A stretch of 64,000 nt of DNA from Fodinicurvata sediminis DSM 21159 (GCF_000420625.1 NZ_ATVH01000011.1:372001-436000); one strand, 5' to 3'; counted from the stretch's first letter, positions 1 through 10,506 are shown. Notes: generated by a model from the sequence alone, not told the origin. Numbers and translations are program-made.

Positions 1-106
1 TCCCGCGACCAGCCTGCCAGGTAGAGCAAAAGGGGCCGATCGGACGTTGCGGCTCGGGGGCCAGGGGGGTAGTCTCCGCGCGATTGAAGCTGGGAGGGAT
101 CTGGTG

Positions 107-349
107 ATGAAAGCCCGTATTCACGTAACGCTCAAGCCCGGTGTTCTGGACCCTCAGGGCAAGACTATTTCACATGCGCTGGATGCGCTTGGATTCGATG
201 GTGTGGAAGAAGTTCGCCAAGGAAAATACCTGGAACTCGACTTGAAGGAATCCGATCCCGAAAAGGCCCGGGCCGAAGTCGACGAGATGTGCCGGAAGTT
301 GCTGGCCAACACTGTCATCGAGAACTACCAGGTCGAAATCGAGGCCTGA
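107..349 (+). CDS. purS: PurS, FGAM synthase small subunit
   Basis: An 80-residue protein of normal PurS length. PurS bridges PurQ and PurL in the formylglycinamide ribonucleotide amidotransferase complex (step 4 of purine synthesis, cytoplasm). It begins MKARIHVTLKPGVLDPQGK and holds the family pattern of an N-terminal beta strand, GVLDPQGK loop and a GK-hydrophobic strand. The start at 107 is chosen over upstream in-frame starts because GGAGG precedes it and homologues begin here. PurQ follows 8 bp downstream and PurL after it, as expected for a purSQL operon. The 106 bases upstream hold nothing I can identify. Confidence 0.95.
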   Translation: MKARIHVTLKPGVLDPQGKTISHALDALGFDGVEEVRQGKYLELDLKESDPEKARAEVDEMCRKLLANTVIENYQVEIEA

Positions 350-357
350 GCGGGATC

Positions 358-1047
358 ATGCAAACTGCCGTTATTCGCTTTCCGGGGACAAACCGAGAAA
401 AGGACGTGGTCATGGCACTGGAACGTGCCACGGGTCATGCTCCCCATGTGGTGTGGCACAAGGATGCCAGCCTTCCGAAGGTTGATCTGATCGTCCTGCC
501 CGGGGGATTCTCCTATGGTGATCACCTGCGTGCAGGCGCCATGGCAGCCCATTCCCCCGTCATGAAAGAAGTTGTCCGGCAGGCGGAACGGGGTGTCGCC
601 GTACTCGGGATCTGCAATGGATTCCAGATCCTGACGGAAGCCGGACTTTTGCCCGGTGCCCTGTTGCGAAATGCCGGCCTGAAGTTCGTGTGCCGGGATG
701 TCCACCTGCGCGTAGAGACAACCGAAAGCCCTTTCACGACCGGTTACCGGAATGGCCAGGTGATACGGGTGCCGGTCGCGCATCACGACGGCTGCTATTA
801 TGCCGACGGGCAAGAACTGAAAAGGCTGCGTGATGAGGACCGTATCGCGCTTCGCTACTGTTCTGCTCAAGGCGGGCAGGATGATCGCAGCAATCCCAAC
901 GGATCACAGGATGAGATTGCAGGTATTCTCAGTGCCTCAAGGCGGATCCTGGGACTGATGCCGCACCCCGAGAATGCGACAGAGCCGCTACAGGGCGGAA
1001 CCGACGGCTGTGGGCTCTTTGATAGCTTGACCCACACACTCAACTGA
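358..1047 (+). CDS. purQ: PurQ, FGAM synthase glutaminase subunit
   Basis: A 229-residue class I glutamine amidotransferase that supplies ammonia to PurL. The nucleophile is Cys86 in GICNGFQ; the oxyanion-loop motif [10 protein letters not shown] lies at about 47-55, and the His/Glu of the triad are in the C-terminal MPHPENA motif. Length matches the family. The gene starts 8 bp after the purS stop, so the two are probably co-transcribed and co-translated. Confidence 0.96.
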   Translation: MQTAVIRFPGTNREKDVVMALERATGHAPHVVWHKDASLPKVDLIVLPGGFSYGDHLRAGAMAAHSPVMKEVVRQAERGVAVLGICNGFQILTEAGLLPGALLRNAGLKFVCRDVHLRVETTESPFTTGYRNGQVIRVPVAHHDGCYYADGQELKRLRDEDRIALRYCSAQGGQDDRSNPNGSQDEIAGILSASRRILGLMPHPENATEPLQGGTDGCGLFDSLTHTLN

Positions 1048-1085
1048 CTTGCACCCTAGCGCATTTTCGCGCCGGAGAGAGAAAC

Positions 1086-3290
1086 GTGAGCGAAATCACA
1101 CCGGAAATCATCGCCGAACACGGTCTGGCCCCCGAAGAGTACGAGCGGGTCAAGGAAATCATGGGGCGCGAGCCAAACCTGGTGGAACTGGGCATATTTT
1201 CCGTGATGTGGTCCGAGCACTGCTCATACAAGTCATCCAAGAAGTGGCTGAAGTCCCTGCCCACAACAGGGCAGCACGTGATCCAGGGACCTGGCGAGAA
1301 TGCGGGCGTCATAGACTTAGGAGAAGGCCAGGCGGCCGTCTTCAAGATCGAGAGCCACAACCACCCCAGCTTCATAGAACCCTATCAGGGGGCGGCCACG
1401 GGTGTCGGTGGCATTCTGCGAGATGTATTCACCATGGGCGCCCGCCCCATCATGAACCTGAACGCGCTGCGCTTCGGAGATCCGCGACATCCAAAGACCC
1501 GCCACCTTCTGGCTGGTGTGGTCGCCGGCATCGGTGGGTACGGGAACTGTGTCGGCATTCCCACGGTGGGCGGCGAGATCAACTTTCACCCCGCCTACAA
1601 CGGCAACATCCTCGTCAACGCCATGACCGTAGGCCTGGCACCAAGCGACCGCATATTCTATTCGGCGGCTGCGGGCCCCGGAAACCCGGTTGTCTACGTC
1701 GGCTCGAAGACAGGGCGGGACGGGATACATGGCGCCACCATGGCCAGTGCCGAATTCGGCGATGACTCCGAGGAAAAACGCCCCACGGTTCAGGTCGGTG
1801 ATCCCTTCACCGAGAAGCTTTTGATCGAAGCCTGTCTGGAACTCATGGAAACGGACGCCATCGTTGCCATCCAGGACATGGGCGCAGCCGGCCTCACTTC
1901 CTCTTCCTTCGAAATGGCCTCCAAGGGTGGAGTTGGCGTCGCCCTGGACCTGGAACGTGTGCCCATGCGTGAAGAAGGCATGACTCCCTACGAGTTGATG
2001 CTCTCGGAAAGCCAGGAGCGCATGTTGATGGTCCTCAAGCCCGGGCACGAGGACGAAGCCCGCCAGATTTTCAGGAAATGGGATCTGGATTTCGCCGTGA
2101 TCGGGCACCTGACGGACAGCGGACGCATGGAGCTACGCTGGCACGGTGAAACCGTTGGCGATCTGCCCATCGACCCCCTGGCCGAAGCGGCGCCGGAATA
2201 CGACCGTCCGCACAAGTCCACGCCTGCGCCTGCACCATTGAACGACGGCAACACGCCCGAAACCACAGAGCCTCTGCAGGATCTCAAGAAGCTTATGAGC
2301 ACTGCGGATCTGTGCAGCCGACGCTGGGTTTGGGAGCAGTACGACCATCTGATCAACGGGGACACCATTCGTCGGCCGGGTGGAGATGCGGCTGTCGTCC
2401 GCCTTCCGGACGGACGCCGAGGGCTGGCAGCCACGACCGACTGCACTCCGCGCTATTGCCAGGCTGACCCGCATGAAGGCGGCAAGCAGGCCGTCGCCGA
2501 GAGCTGGCGCAATCTTTGCGCGGTCGGAGCCCATCCCATGGCCGTGACCAACAACCTGAATTTCGGGAACCCCGAGCGCCCTGAAATCATGGGCCAGATC
2601 GTGGGCTGCATCCAGGGCATGGGGGAGGCCTGCAGTGTGCTCGCGTATCCCGTTATCTCGGGGAATGTCTCGCTCTACAACGAGACAGGGGGACAGCCGA
2701 TCCTGCCCACACCGGTAATCGGAGGGGTTGGCCTGGTTGATGATCTGGAGGAACTGCCGGCCGCCGGCTTTACGGCCGCAGACCTTGACATCATTCTGGT
2801 GGGGGAAACGCGCGGACATCTCGGTCAATCCTTGTACCTGCGCGAATTGCATGGCCGCGAAGAAGGCCCCGCCCCTCCTGTGGACCTGGAATCCGAAAAG
2901 CGTAATGGGCGCTTCATTCTTCAACAGATTGAAGCCGGCCGAGTCACAGCCTGTCATGACATCTCTGACGGAGGCCTTCTGGTGGCCCTGGCCGAAATGG
3001 CACTGGCGGGGAATCTCGGCCTGTCCCTGGAAGCAAGAGGTGCACGCACGACAGCCGCATGGTTGTTCGCAGAGGACCAGGCGCGCTATGTTGTGGTGAC
3101 AAACGAGAAAGAGGCCGTGCTGGAAGCGGCCGGGAAAGCAGATATCAAGGCTGAGGTGATCGGTCGCACCGGAGGGGATTCGTTGAAACTCTCTTCAGGT
3201 CAACACATCTCTCTAGAGGAATTGCGAGAAGGTCATGAAAACTGGCTAGATCGCTACATGTCCGAGAATCCAGCCGATTCTGTAGCCTGA
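1086..3290 (+). CDS. purL: PurL, FGAM synthase large subunit
   Basis: A 734-residue small-type PurL, the ATP-dependent synthetase that converts FGAR to FGAM. It opens with a GTG codon 5 bp after GAGAGAAAC. The sequence contains the linker-domain N terminus, two AIRS-like halves and the substrate-binding signatures typical of PurL (SHNHPS near residue 93, a [10 protein letters not shown]-like segment, and GNVSLYNET in the second half). Length equals the PurS/PurQ-dependent type, not the long fused enterobacterial form, which agrees with separate purS and purQ upstream. Confidence 0.97.
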   Translation: MSEITPEIIAEHGLAPEEYERVKEIMGREPNLVELGIFSVMWSEHCSYKSSKKWLKSLPTTGQHVIQGPGENAGVIDLGEGQAAVFKIESHNHPSFIEPYQGAATGVGGILRDVFTMGARPIMNLNALRFGDPRHPKTRHLLAGVVAGIGGYGNCVGIPTVGGEINFHPAYNGNILVNAMTVGLAPSDRIFYSAAAGPGNPVVYVGSKTGRDGIHGATMASAEFGDDSEEKRPTVQVGDPFTEKLLIEACLELMETDAIVAIQDMGAAGLTSSSFEMASKGGVGVALDLERVPMREEGMTPYELMLSESQERMLMVLKPGHEDEARQIFRKWDLDFAVIGHLTDSGRMELRWHGETVGDLPIDPLAEAAPEYDRPHKSTPAPAPLNDGNTPETTEPLQDLKKLMSTADLCSRRWVWEQYDHLINGDTIRRPGGDAAVVRLPDGRRGLAATTDCTPRYCQADPHEGGKQAVAESWRNLCAVGAHPMAVTNNLNFGNPERPEIMGQIVGCIQGMGEACSVLAYPVISGNVSLYNETGGQPILPTPVIGGVGLVDDLEELPAAGFTAADLDIILVGETRGHLGQSLYLRELHGREEGPAPPVDLESEKRNGRFILQQIEAGRVTACHDISDGGLLVALAEMALAGNLGLSLEARGARTTAAWLFAEDQARYVVVTNEKEAVLEAAGKADIKAEVIGRTGGDSLKLSSGQHISLEELREGHENWLDRYMSENPADSVA

Positions 3291-3324
3291 AAATAGTAAG
3301 TGGACTGACAGGAGTAACAGCCAT

Positions 3325-3561
3325 ATGCCGATGAATCCGGCGGAAATCGAGAGCTTGATCAAGGAAGGAATCCCGGACGCTCAGGTCACGATTGAGGACC
3401 TGCGCGGGGACGGTGATCACTACGCCGCCTATATCGTATCGGAATCCTTTCGAGGAAAAAGCCGCGTGCAGCAGCACCAGATGGTTTATCAGGCTCTACA
3501 GGGACGCATGGGGAATGAGCTTCATGCCCTCGCCCTCCAGACATCGGCACCCACAGAGTAA
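3325..3561 (+). CDS. bolA: BolA family protein
   Basis: A 78-residue BolA-like protein with the class II KH-like fold pattern: an N-terminal helix (PAEIESLIKEGIPDA), a GDGDHYAAYIVSESFRGKS stretch and the conserved RVQQHQMVYQAL helix with its binding His. BolA proteins pair with monothiol glutaredoxins to hold or transfer Fe-S clusters. The next gene, 42 bp downstream, is that glutaredoxin partner, and co-location with purL is usual in Alphaproteobacteria. Confidence 0.9.
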   Translation: MPMNPAEIESLIKEGIPDAQVTIEDLRGDGDHYAAYIVSESFRGKSRVQQHQMVYQALQGRMGNELHALALQTSAPTE

Positions 3562-3603
3562 ACGGCAGTCAGGCGATACTGGGCCGTATTAGAGAGGCAA
3601 GTC

Positions 3604-3942
3604 ATGGATAATCCCGTTTTCGAGCGCATCAAGCAGGACGTAAGCGACAACGACGTCGTCGTTTACATGAAGGGTACGCCGGTTTTTCCGCAGTGCGGTT
3701 TCTCCGCCGTGGTCGTCCAAGTGATGACCCACCTCGGGGTCAAGTACAAGGGCATCAACGTCCTTGAGGATCCCGGTCTGCGCCAGGGCATCAAGGACTA
3801 TTCGAACTGGCCAACCATCCCCCAGCTCTATGTTAAGGGCGAATTCGTGGGAGGCTGCGACATTGTCCGTGAAATGTTCCAGAGCGGTGAGTTGACCGAA
3901 TTGATGACTTCTCGTGGCATAGAAGTCGAAACCGCCGCCTGA
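3604..3942 (+). CDS. grxD: Monothiol glutaredoxin, Grx4/GrxD type
   Basis: A 112-residue cytoplasmic monothiol glutaredoxin. It has the CGFS active site (PQCGFS, Cys near residue 31), the WPTIPQLYVKGEFVGGCDI glutathione-binding segment and a normal length. Proteins of this family carry and deliver [2Fe-2S] clusters, commonly as a heterodimer with BolA, which is encoded directly upstream. An intrinsic terminator follows 30 bp after the stop, so this closes the purSQL-bolA-grxD unit. Confidence 0.95.
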   Translation: MDNPVFERIKQDVSDNDVVVYMKGTPVFPQCGFSAVVVQVMTHLGVKYKGINVLEDPGLRQGIKDYSNWPTIPQLYVKGEFVGGCDIVREMFQSGELTELMTSRGIEVETAA

Positions 3943-3971
3943 TCTTCCAGGTTTCACAAACCGCCTATTGG

Positions 3972-4006
3972 AAAATGCGCCCTTCTCTCGAGGGCGCATT
4001 TTTTCT
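3972..4006 (+). terminator. Intrinsic terminator after grxD
   Basis: A 10-bp perfect stem (AAATGCGCCC with GGGCGCATTT) and a 9-base loop run directly into a T tract. It lies between grxD and the EamA gene on the same strand. Confidence 0.9.
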
Positions 4007-4044
4007 GTAGGCAAAGCTTTGCCCGGGCGGGAAATAACAGGATC

Positions 4045-4953
4045 ATGGACAGTATCCGACAGGCACCAACACCCCCTCTCCCATCGGAATCATCCGGACT
4101 GCTACTGGGTTTTCTGGGAGTGACGGGCTTCAGTATCACGCTCCCAGCCACGATCCTGGCTCTGGACTCTTTCGATCCCTATTTCATCGCGCTGGGACGC
4201 GCGGCCCTGGCCGGTTTCTGTGCCGTCCTCATCCTTGTCGTGACGCGTTCTCCGATTCCCCGTGGGCGCATGTGGAGAGATATTGCCGTCGCCTCGAGCG
4301 GTGTGGTCTTCGGCTTTCCACTGCTCACCTCATGGGCCATGCAGCACGTGCCCGCCAATCACGGAGGCGTCGTATTGGGTCTCCTGCCCTTGGCCACGGC
4401 ATTGGCAGGTGTAATCATCAATGCGGAACGCCCCTCGCTGCGTTTCTGGTTGTTCGGCCTTCTTGGCAGCGCGACGGTCATCGCCTTTTCGCTCTTCCAG
4501 GGGGCTGGCGGCATCCATATTGCTGACCTGGCCCTGCTTGCGGCAGTTGCCTTTGCAGCCTTGGGCTACGCGCAAGGGGCGCGTCTCTCGCAGAGCATGA
4601 AGGCCTGGCAAACGATCTGCTGGGCACTTGTCATTGCCCTGCCCGTGACACTGCCTGCGGGTTTCCTGCTCTTTCCCTACGAAACCCCTATTCCGACATT
4701 ACCGGCTTTTGGTGGCTTCCTCTACGTCGCCCTCATCAGTCAATTCGCCAGCTTTTTTGCCTGGTACAAGGGACTGGCCATGGGCGGTGTCGCACGTGTG
4801 GGACAGATGCTGCTGCTGCAACCCTTCCTGACGTTTGCGGCCGCCTACCTGCTTCTGGGTGAACAGATTGACCTGATGACGGTTGGCTTCGCCTGTCTTG
4901 TCGTCTTCTTCGTAGCCCAGGGGCAAAAGGCCCCCATCCGCAGAACAACCTAA
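4045..4953 (+). CDS. EamA/DMT-family transporter
   Basis: A 302-residue, very hydrophobic protein with about ten predicted membrane helices in two EamA halves (roughly residues 20-145 and 160-295). The second half carries the conserved SQFASFFAWYKGLA and GEQI segments of drug/metabolite exporters. The substrate cannot be told from sequence. It starts 40 bp after a terminator, so it probably has its own promoter, and it converges with the next gene. Confidence 0.85.
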   Translation: MDSIRQAPTPPLPSESSGLLLGFLGVTGFSITLPATILALDSFDPYFIALGRAALAGFCAVLILVVTRSPIPRGRMWRDIAVASSGVVFGFPLLTSWAMQHVPANHGGVVLGLLPLATALAGVIINAERPSLRFWLFGLLGSATVIAFSLFQGAGGIHIADLALLAAVAFAALGYAQGARLSQSMKAWQTICWALVIALPVTLPAGFLLFPYETPIPTLPAFGGFLYVALISQFASFFAWYKGLAMGGVARVGQMLLLQPFLTFAAAYLLLGEQIDLMTVGFACLVVFFVAQGQKAPIRRTT

Positions 4954-4974
4954 GGGCCGCAAACTATCATTCAC

Positions 4975-5757
4975 TCAAGACCAGGCATAGCTGGCCATGG
5001 AAAGACTGCCGTGGCTGAAGCTTCGATGCAGGACTTCCCCTTGCTTGTCGCGGGCCGCGCCCAAGGCAACGAAGAAGGGCAGGAAATGTTCATCGGTTGG
5101 ATGTGCCTGGAGGTGGTCGGATCTGGCTGAATAGCTCAGCAGTTCATCTACAGCACCAGAACGGACATGCTCCGCCAGAAAGTCGTCGAAACTGCGGGCC
5201 CACTCAGCAACATTCACAGGGTCCCGTCGATATTGCATCAGGTTGTGAACTGCCCCGCCAGAAGCCAGGATCAGGACGCCCTCCTCTTTCAAGGGCTGCA
5301 GGGCCTCCCCCATAACATAATGGAAGTCAGCACCGCGATCCGGGGAAACCGAAAGCTGAGTCACAGGAACGTCAGCCTGTGGAAACATTTCCAGAAGCGG
5401 CACCCAGGCCCCATGATCCAGGCCACGATTTGCATCGCTTCCTGCCTGAATGCCCTTCTTCTCCAGAAGCTTCTTGGTGCGCTCTGCCAATTCTGGGGCA
5501 CCTGCCGCAGGATACTCCAACTCATAGAGTTCCCTGGGAAAACCATAGAAGTCGTGGATCGTCTCAGGGGCTTGCGCCAGGGAAACAGTCGGCAGGCTGC
5601 TTTCCCAATGGGCTGACACGACCAGGATCGACTCGGGTTGACCGCCTTGGCTCAGGTGACTGCCCAATTCACGCAGGAAAGCCCGCGCAGGGTTTTCACT
5701 TTCCAAGGGCAAGGTTGGCGCACCATGCGAGACAAAAACGGAGGTCGGCTTATTCAT
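4975..5757 (-). CDS. Class III extradiol dioxygenase (DODA/YgiD-like)
   Basis: A 260-residue LigB-superfamily protein. Metal-ligand and active-site histidines are visible in VFVSHGAPT (His11), VSAHWESS (about 50), DHGAWVPL and GGAVHNL, the order seen in 4,5-DOPA dioxygenase-like proteins such as E. coli YgiD. The family uses non-haem iron or zinc to cleave catechols, but the natural substrate of the bacterial members is often unknown. It is convergent with the EamA gene (21 bp between stops). Confidence 0.85.
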   Translation of the reverse strand: MNKPTSVFVSHGAPTLPLESENPARAFLRELGSHLSQGGQPESILVVSAHWESSLPTVSLAQAPETIHDFYGFPRELYELEYPAAGAPELAERTKKLLEKKGIQAGSDANRGLDHGAWVPLLEMFPQADVPVTQLSVSPDRGADFHYVMGEALQPLKEEGVLILASGGAVHNLMQYRRDPVNVAEWARSFDDFLAEHVRSGAVDELLSYSARSDHLQAHPTDEHFLPFFVALGAARDKQGEVLHRSFSHGSLSMASYAWS

Positions 5758-5822
5758 GATTCACACTCTAGATTGATCATACCAATCAACATAAGTGTAG
5801 AATCCGCCCCTCATAAGACAGA

Positions 5823-5851
5823 ACGGGGGCGAAACTGCGTTTCGCCCCCGT
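5823..5851. terminator. Terminator-like hairpin downstream of rpsD
   Basis: A 12-bp perfect stem (ACGGGGGCGAAA with TTTCGCCCCCGT) with a 5-base loop, about 30 bp past the rpsD stop. On the rpsD strand it is followed only by a weak T-rich stretch, but stem strength and position fit transcription termination. Confidence 0.7.
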
Positions 5852-5879
5852 CAACAATCGGCCTGATAAAGGAAAAGAC

Positions 5880-6494
5880 TTAGCGTGAATAGAACTCGAC
5901 GACCAGGTTCGGTTCCATCTGAACGGCATAGGGCACATCCGCGAGCTTCGGTCCACGAATAAGGCTTGCCTTCATCTCACGATGGTCGACCTCGATATAG
6001 TCGGGGACGTCGCGTTCCGGCAAGGCGACAGCTTCAAGCACCACCGTCAATTCCTTGCTCTTCTGCTTGATCTCGACGACATCGCCATCACGCACCTGAT
6101 AAGAAGGAACATTGACGCGCTGGCCATTCACCATGACATGCCCGTGATTCACGAACTGGCGCGCGGCGAAGACGGTGGGGACGAACTTCGAACGATAGAC
6201 CACGGCATCAAGGCGGCGCTCGAGCAGCTCGATCAGGTTTTCACCCGTATCTCCACGGCGGCGCACGGCCTCTTCGTAATAGCGACGGAACTGGCGTTCA
6301 CCAATGTTGCCGTAGTAGCCCTTCAGCTTCTGCTTGGCAAAGAGCTGGGTTCCATAATCGGATGGTTTGCGGCGGCGCTGGCCATGCTGGCCAGGGGCAT
6401 ACTGACGACGGTTAACTGGGCTCTTCGGGCGTCCCCAAAGGTTTTCGCCCATGCGTCGGTCAATCTTGTACTTGGAACTCAGGCGCTTTGACAT
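5880..6494 (-). CDS. rpsD: 30S ribosomal protein S4
   Basis: A 204-residue primary 16S rRNA-binding protein. It starts [14 protein letters not shown], and an S4 RNA-binding domain lies at about 95-155 ([26 protein letters not shown]). An upstream in-frame extension to 6647 is rejected because homologues begin at 6494. It stands alone, outside the alpha operon, as in many Alphaproteobacteria. The 150-bp leader has no structure I can assign. Confidence 0.97.
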   Translation of the reverse strand: MSKRLSSKYKIDRRMGENLWGRPKSPVNRRQYAPGQHGQRRRKPSDYGTQLFAKQKLKGYYGNIGERQFRRYYEEAVRRRGDTGENLIELLERRLDAVVYRSKFVPTVFAARQFVNHGHVMVNGQRVNVPSYQVRDGDVVEIKQKSKELTVVLEAVALPERDVPDYIEVDHREMKASLIRGPKLADVPYAVQMEPNLVVEFYSR

Positions 6495-6647
6495 CTGCGC
6501 GCTCCTCTTTAATCGAAGTTTGTCCCGGTAGTCCGTTGCACTCTGGCTGGCGGGCAGGACTCTTAGTCCCCCACATTCCCGGGAATGGGGCCGGACTATA
6601 CTTCCGCAGCCCCATAAGTCAAACAGCCATTTGCCAGTGACAAACAC

Positions 6648-7445
6648 TCAGTTTTCGAGGGTATCCGGCTCTTCTCGTTTAGCCGATGGTGCCCGGCGAA
6701 CCTTTGCCCCCAGTAACGCAGAGAGCACACCGTGCAAGGTACGAATTTCCTGCTCCGTCGGCTCTGCGCGCAACAAGAAACTACGCAGATTCCGCACCAT
6801 GGCCGGCCGTTTCTCGGGTGGGTGAAAAAACCCTTTCTCCTCCAACACCCCTTCCAGGCGTTCGAAAAAACCGACAAGCATGCCCCGATCTGCCAGAGGA
6901 CTGTTACCCGATGGAACTTCCCGGGGTGGTGCTTCACTGCCTTCCTGGAACCACTCATAGGCAAAAACCAGGACGGCCTGGGCAAGGTTCAGCGACTTGT
7001 AAGCCGGGTTCAGTGGAATGCGTATGATCGCATCTCCGAAAGCCAGGTCGTCATTCTCCAGGCCGGTGCGCTCGGGACCGAAAAGCACACCACAGCGCAA
7101 GTCGCTCCCGGCGAGGCTGTGCACCTCAGCGGCCGCCGCGCGTGCGGTAAGAGTAGGTTTCACAAGTTCACGGTTTCGGCCCGTTGTTACATAGACTCTA
7201 TGAAGGTCGGCGACGGCATCGCCGGTTGAAGGATAAACGCGTGCTTTCTCAAGAACTTCTGTTGCGCTTGCGGCCGCCGTGACGGCATCACGATTTGGCC
7301 AGCCATCGCGTGGCTTCACCAACCGCAAATCGGTCAGCCCACAGTTCAACATGGCACGAGCCGTCATACCGATGTTCTCACCCAATTGCGGGGCGACAAG
7401 AATGACGGCTGGCGCGAATTCCTGAGGCGACATCAGGTCAGACAT
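6648..7445 (-). CDS. TrmJ-like SPOUT RNA methyltransferase
   Basis: A protein of about 265 residues of the SpoU/TrmJ group (2'-O-methylation of tRNA position 32 in E. coli TrmJ). It shows VAPQLGENIGMTARAM, GVLFGPERTGL and IPLNPAYKSLNLAQAV, the three knot motifs that bind SAM. The chosen ATG at 7445 overlaps the cimA stop as TGATG, which suggests translational coupling; an ATG at 7484 inside cimA or one at 7433 are alternatives. Whether it modifies tRNA or rRNA is not decidable here. Confidence 0.88.
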   Translation of the reverse strand: MSDLMSPQEFAPAVILVAPQLGENIGMTARAMLNCGLTDLRLVKPRDGWPNRDAVTAAASATEVLEKARVYPSTGDAVADLHRVYVTTGRNRELVKPTLTARAAAAEVHSLAGSDLRCGVLFGPERTGLENDDLAFGDAIIRIPLNPAYKSLNLAQAVLVFAYEWFQEGSEAPPREVPSGNSPLADRGMLVGFFERLEGVLEEKGFFHPPEKRPAMVRNLRSFLLRAEPTEQEIRTLHGVLSALLGAKVRRAPSAKREEPDTLEN

Positions 7446-9043
7446 CAGGTCACTGGGGTCTGGTTGTTCCTGAACAGCTTCCATGTGATGGCATCCGATA
7501 ACGCATTGAACGAGGCATCAATGATATTTGCGGAGACACCGACGGTTATCCATCGTCCCGTGCGCCCTCCGCTCTCGATCATCACACGCGTGATCGCGCC
7601 GGTTCCGTCCTGGGGTGTCAGAATGCGCACCTTGTAGTCCAACAGCCGCATTGTCTCCAGGATTGGATAGATGGGCAGTAGCGACTTCCTCAGGGCTCTG
7701 TCCAGGGCATCGACAGGTCCGTTGCCCTCCGCCACAGTCATTGTCCCTTCCCCATTGATGGCAAGGTTGATCGTGGCTTCGGATTCCGTCACCAGTTCAC
7801 CGCGCGCGTTCCAGCGCCGATCATCCATGACCCGGAAACGCTGAAGCGTGTAGTATTCGGGGACGCTGCCCAGGGTACGTCGCGCCAGAAGTTCAAATGA
7901 TGCTTCGGCGGTATCATAGGCATAGCCATTGAATTCGCGCTGTTTGATCTCGTCGACAAGCCGGTTGACTTTTTCATCCTTCGGATCAACTTCAATCCCG
8001 AATTCCTTGAGACGAGACAAAATATTGGCCCGACCGGCCTGATCCGAAACGACGATGTGCCGTACGTTCCCGACACGTGCTGGCTCCACATGTTCGTAGG
8101 TGCGCGGATCCTTCTCGACCGCAGAAACATGGAGGCCACCCTTGTGGGCAAAGGCATTGTCGCCAACGTAGGCGGCGGACCTCTGGGACGTACGGTTCAG
8201 ACGCTCGTCCAGAAGCCGCGAAATCGGCTTTAGCTGGGTCAACTGCGTATCCGAAATGCCTGTCTCAAAATCTGTCTTGAGCGACAGTGAACCGATCAGG
8301 GACACCAGGTTGGCGTTGCCACAACGCTCGCCCAGACCGTTCAAGGTTCCCTGGATCTGACGCGCCCCCGCCCTGACCGCGGCCAGTGAGTTTGCGACGG
8401 CATTCTCCGTGTCGTTGTGAGCATGAATTGCCAGATGCGAGTCAGGAAGCTCCCGCCGCACCTCTCCCACGATCTCCTCGACTTCATGAGGCAGCGTACC
8501 CCCGTTGGTATCGCAGAGAACCAACCAGGAGGCTCCTCCCTCCTGTGCCGCTTTCAGGCAGGCCAGGGCATAGTCCCGGTTACTCTTGAAGCCGTCGAAA
8601 AAGTGCTCCGCATCGAACATCGCCTCGGCCTTGCAGGTATTCAGGTGCGCGATGCTGTCCCGGATCATATCCAGGTTTTCCTCATTGCTGACCCCCAGGG
8701 CCAATTCCACGTGAAAGTCCCAGGTCTTGCCGACAATGCAGGCCGCATCCGTTTGTGCATTGACCAGGGCCGACAAGCCAGGATCGTTGGCAGCCGAGCG
8801 GCCGGATCTACGTGTCATGCCAAACGCGACAAAGCTCGCATGTTTCAACTCGGGCGGTTCCGCAAAAAAGGCATTGTCCGTCGGATTGGCACCCGGCCAA
8901 CCGCCTTCGACGTAGTCCACCCCCAGGCGGTCGAGACCCTGCGCAATCGCAATCTTGTCAGATACCGTGAAATCAACGCCGTTGGTCTGCGCCCCGTCAC
9001 GCAGGGTCGAATCGAAAAGATAGATGCGCTTGTCGTCTGACAT
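7445..9043 (-). CDS. cimA: (R)-citramalate synthase
   Basis: A 532-residue enzyme of the LeuA/CimA family, condensing pyruvate and acetyl-CoA toward isoleucine. The HMGL-like TIM barrel begins FDSTLRDGAQTNGVDF and includes HAHNDTENAVANSLAAVRAGA and NGLGERCGNANL. A C-terminal LeuA-dimer/allosteric domain covers about 385-520 (GPVDALDRALRKSL, YKVRILTPQDGTGAITRV). The length and the NGVDF pattern match CimA better than 2-isopropylmalate synthase. Confidence 0.92.
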   Translation of the reverse strand: MSDDKRIYLFDSTLRDGAQTNGVDFTVSDKIAIAQGLDRLGVDYVEGGWPGANPTDNAFFAEPPELKHASFVAFGMTRRSGRSAANDPGLSALVNAQTDAACIVGKTWDFHVELALGVSNEENLDMIRDSIAHLNTCKAEAMFDAEHFFDGFKSNRDYALACLKAAQEGGASWLVLCDTNGGTLPHEVEEIVGEVRRELPDSHLAIHAHNDTENAVANSLAAVRAGARQIQGTLNGLGERCGNANLVSLIGSLSLKTDFETGISDTQLTQLKPISRLLDERLNRTSQRSAAYVGDNAFAHKGGLHVSAVEKDPRTYEHVEPARVGNVRHIVVSDQAGRANILSRLKEFGIEVDPKDEKVNRLVDEIKQREFNGYAYDTAEASFELLARRTLGSVPEYYTLQRFRVMDDRRWNARGELVTESEATINLAINGEGTMTVAEGNGPVDALDRALRKSLLPIYPILETMRLLDYKVRILTPQDGTGAITRVMIESGGRTGRWITVGVSANIIDASFNALSDAITWKLFRNNQTPVT

Positions 9044-9123
9044 GTTTTTACTCTTTCAAATCAAATTCTTGCTGCGCAAGCTTGGGCGGAAAATTCAATT
9101 CCCTGAAGGCTTCCGGTCCTTGG

Positions 9124-10506
9124 TCATCTCCGACGCCAAGTGGTACCTTGCGCCCCATCCTCCAACAGGATGCCACGCTCCAGAAGATCATCACGTATCC
9201 TGTCTGCCGTCGCAAAATCCCGCGCCTTGCGCGCAGCAAGCCGCTCTGCGATCAGGCGCTCGATCTCAACAACATCCAGGTCTCCCTCGCTGCCCTTGAA
9301 CCACGCTTCTGGGACACGTTCCAGCAGTCCCAGAAGATGCGCTCCTGAAAGCAGGGCTTCAGCGCAGCCAACTTTCTCTTCATCACTGGCCTTGTTGAGC
9401 TCATGCGCCAGATCGTGGAGGGCGGAAAGAGCAAGGGGTGTGTTCAGATCATCTGACAGGGCGTCGAGAAGCCTTTCGGGTGTTTCCTCACGGCTGGCTT
9501 CAGGCAGGCTATCCCCCAAGGGACGCAAGGCCCCATAGAGACGATCAAGCTGGCTTTTCGATTCCGCCAGTTTCTCGCGGTTGATGTCCAGGGGCTGGCG
9601 GTAATGGCCGGAAAGCAGAGCCAGTCGAATGACTTCGCCGTCGTAGCCTTCTTCAAGCAACTGGCGGACGGTCAGAAAATTGCCGAGAGACTTCGACATC
9701 TTCTCGCCATTGACGACAACATAGCCGTTGTGCAGCCAGTAACGGGCCATCCTTGACGTGCCGTGTGCACAGCGGCTTTGAGCCAACTCGTTCTCATGAT
9801 GCGGGAAAACCAGGTCCTGGCCACCGCCGTGAATATCGAAGGTTTCCCCAAGATGCTCGGCGCTCATGGCAGAGCATTCGATATGCCAGCCCGGACGTCC
9901 TCGTCCCCATGGGCTTTCCCACCCTGGCTGGTTCTCGGCACTGGGCTTCCAGAGCACAAAGTCAGCCGGATCTTTCTTGTACGGGGCCACATCGACACGC
10001 GCACCTGCGACCAGGTCATCACGGGAGCGTCGGGAAAGCTGTCCGTAATCCTCCATGGAAGGGACCGAGAAGAGCACGTGACCCTCGGCCACGTAGGCAT
10101 GCTCCTTCTCCACAAGGTCCTCGATCATGGCAATCATCTGACCGATATGCCCCGTGGCACGCGGTTCGATCGTCGGTCGAAGCGCCCCCAGTGCATCCAT
10201 GTCCTCATGAAAGGCCGCCGTGGTGCTCTCGGTGATATCGCTGATACTGCGCTGCTGCTCGTCGGCCGCCGTCAGGATCTTGTCATCGACGTCCGTTATG
10301 TTCCGGACATAGGTTACGCGCGTATCTCCATAGACATGGCGAAGCAGTCGGAACAGGACATCGAAGACAACGACAGGCCGCGCATTTCCGATGTGCGCAA
10401 AGTCATAAACGGTCGGGCCACAGACATAGATGCGCACCCTCTCCGGATCTTCCGGGACAAAGGTTTCCTTTCGGCGTGTCAGCGTGTTGTAGAACTGCAA
10501 GGGCAT
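9124..10506 (-). CDS. cysS: Cysteinyl-tRNA synthetase
   Basis: A 460-residue class I synthetase charging tRNA-Cys. It has the zinc Cys29 in YVCGPTVYD, the HIGH motif as HIGN (38-41), the ECSAMS and HHENE zinc-ligand segments, and KMSKSLGN. The C terminus carries the usual DALR helical domain. The start at 10506 is chosen because homologues begin MxLxxYNTLTRRKE; the in-frame extension to 10557 lacks similarity. Confidence 0.96.
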   Translation of the reverse strand: MPLQFYNTLTRRKETFVPEDPERVRIYVCGPTVYDFAHIGNARPVVVFDVLFRLLRHVYGDTRVTYVRNITDVDDKILTAADEQQRSISDITESTTAAFHEDMDALGALRPTIEPRATGHIGQMIAMIEDLVEKEHAYVAEGHVLFSVPSMEDYGQLSRRSRDDLVAGARVDVAPYKKDPADFVLWKPSAENQPGWESPWGRGRPGWHIECSAMSAEHLGETFDIHGGGQDLVFPHHENELAQSRCAHGTSRMARYWLHNGYVVVNGEKMSKSLGNFLTVRQLLEEGYDGEVIRLALLSGHYRQPLDINREKLAESKSQLDRLYGALRPLGDSLPEASREETPERLLDALSDDLNTPLALSALHDLAHELNKASDEEKVGCAEALLSGAHLLGLLERVPEAWFKGSEGDLDVVEIERLIAERLAARKARDFATADRIRDDLLERGILLEDGAQGTTWRRR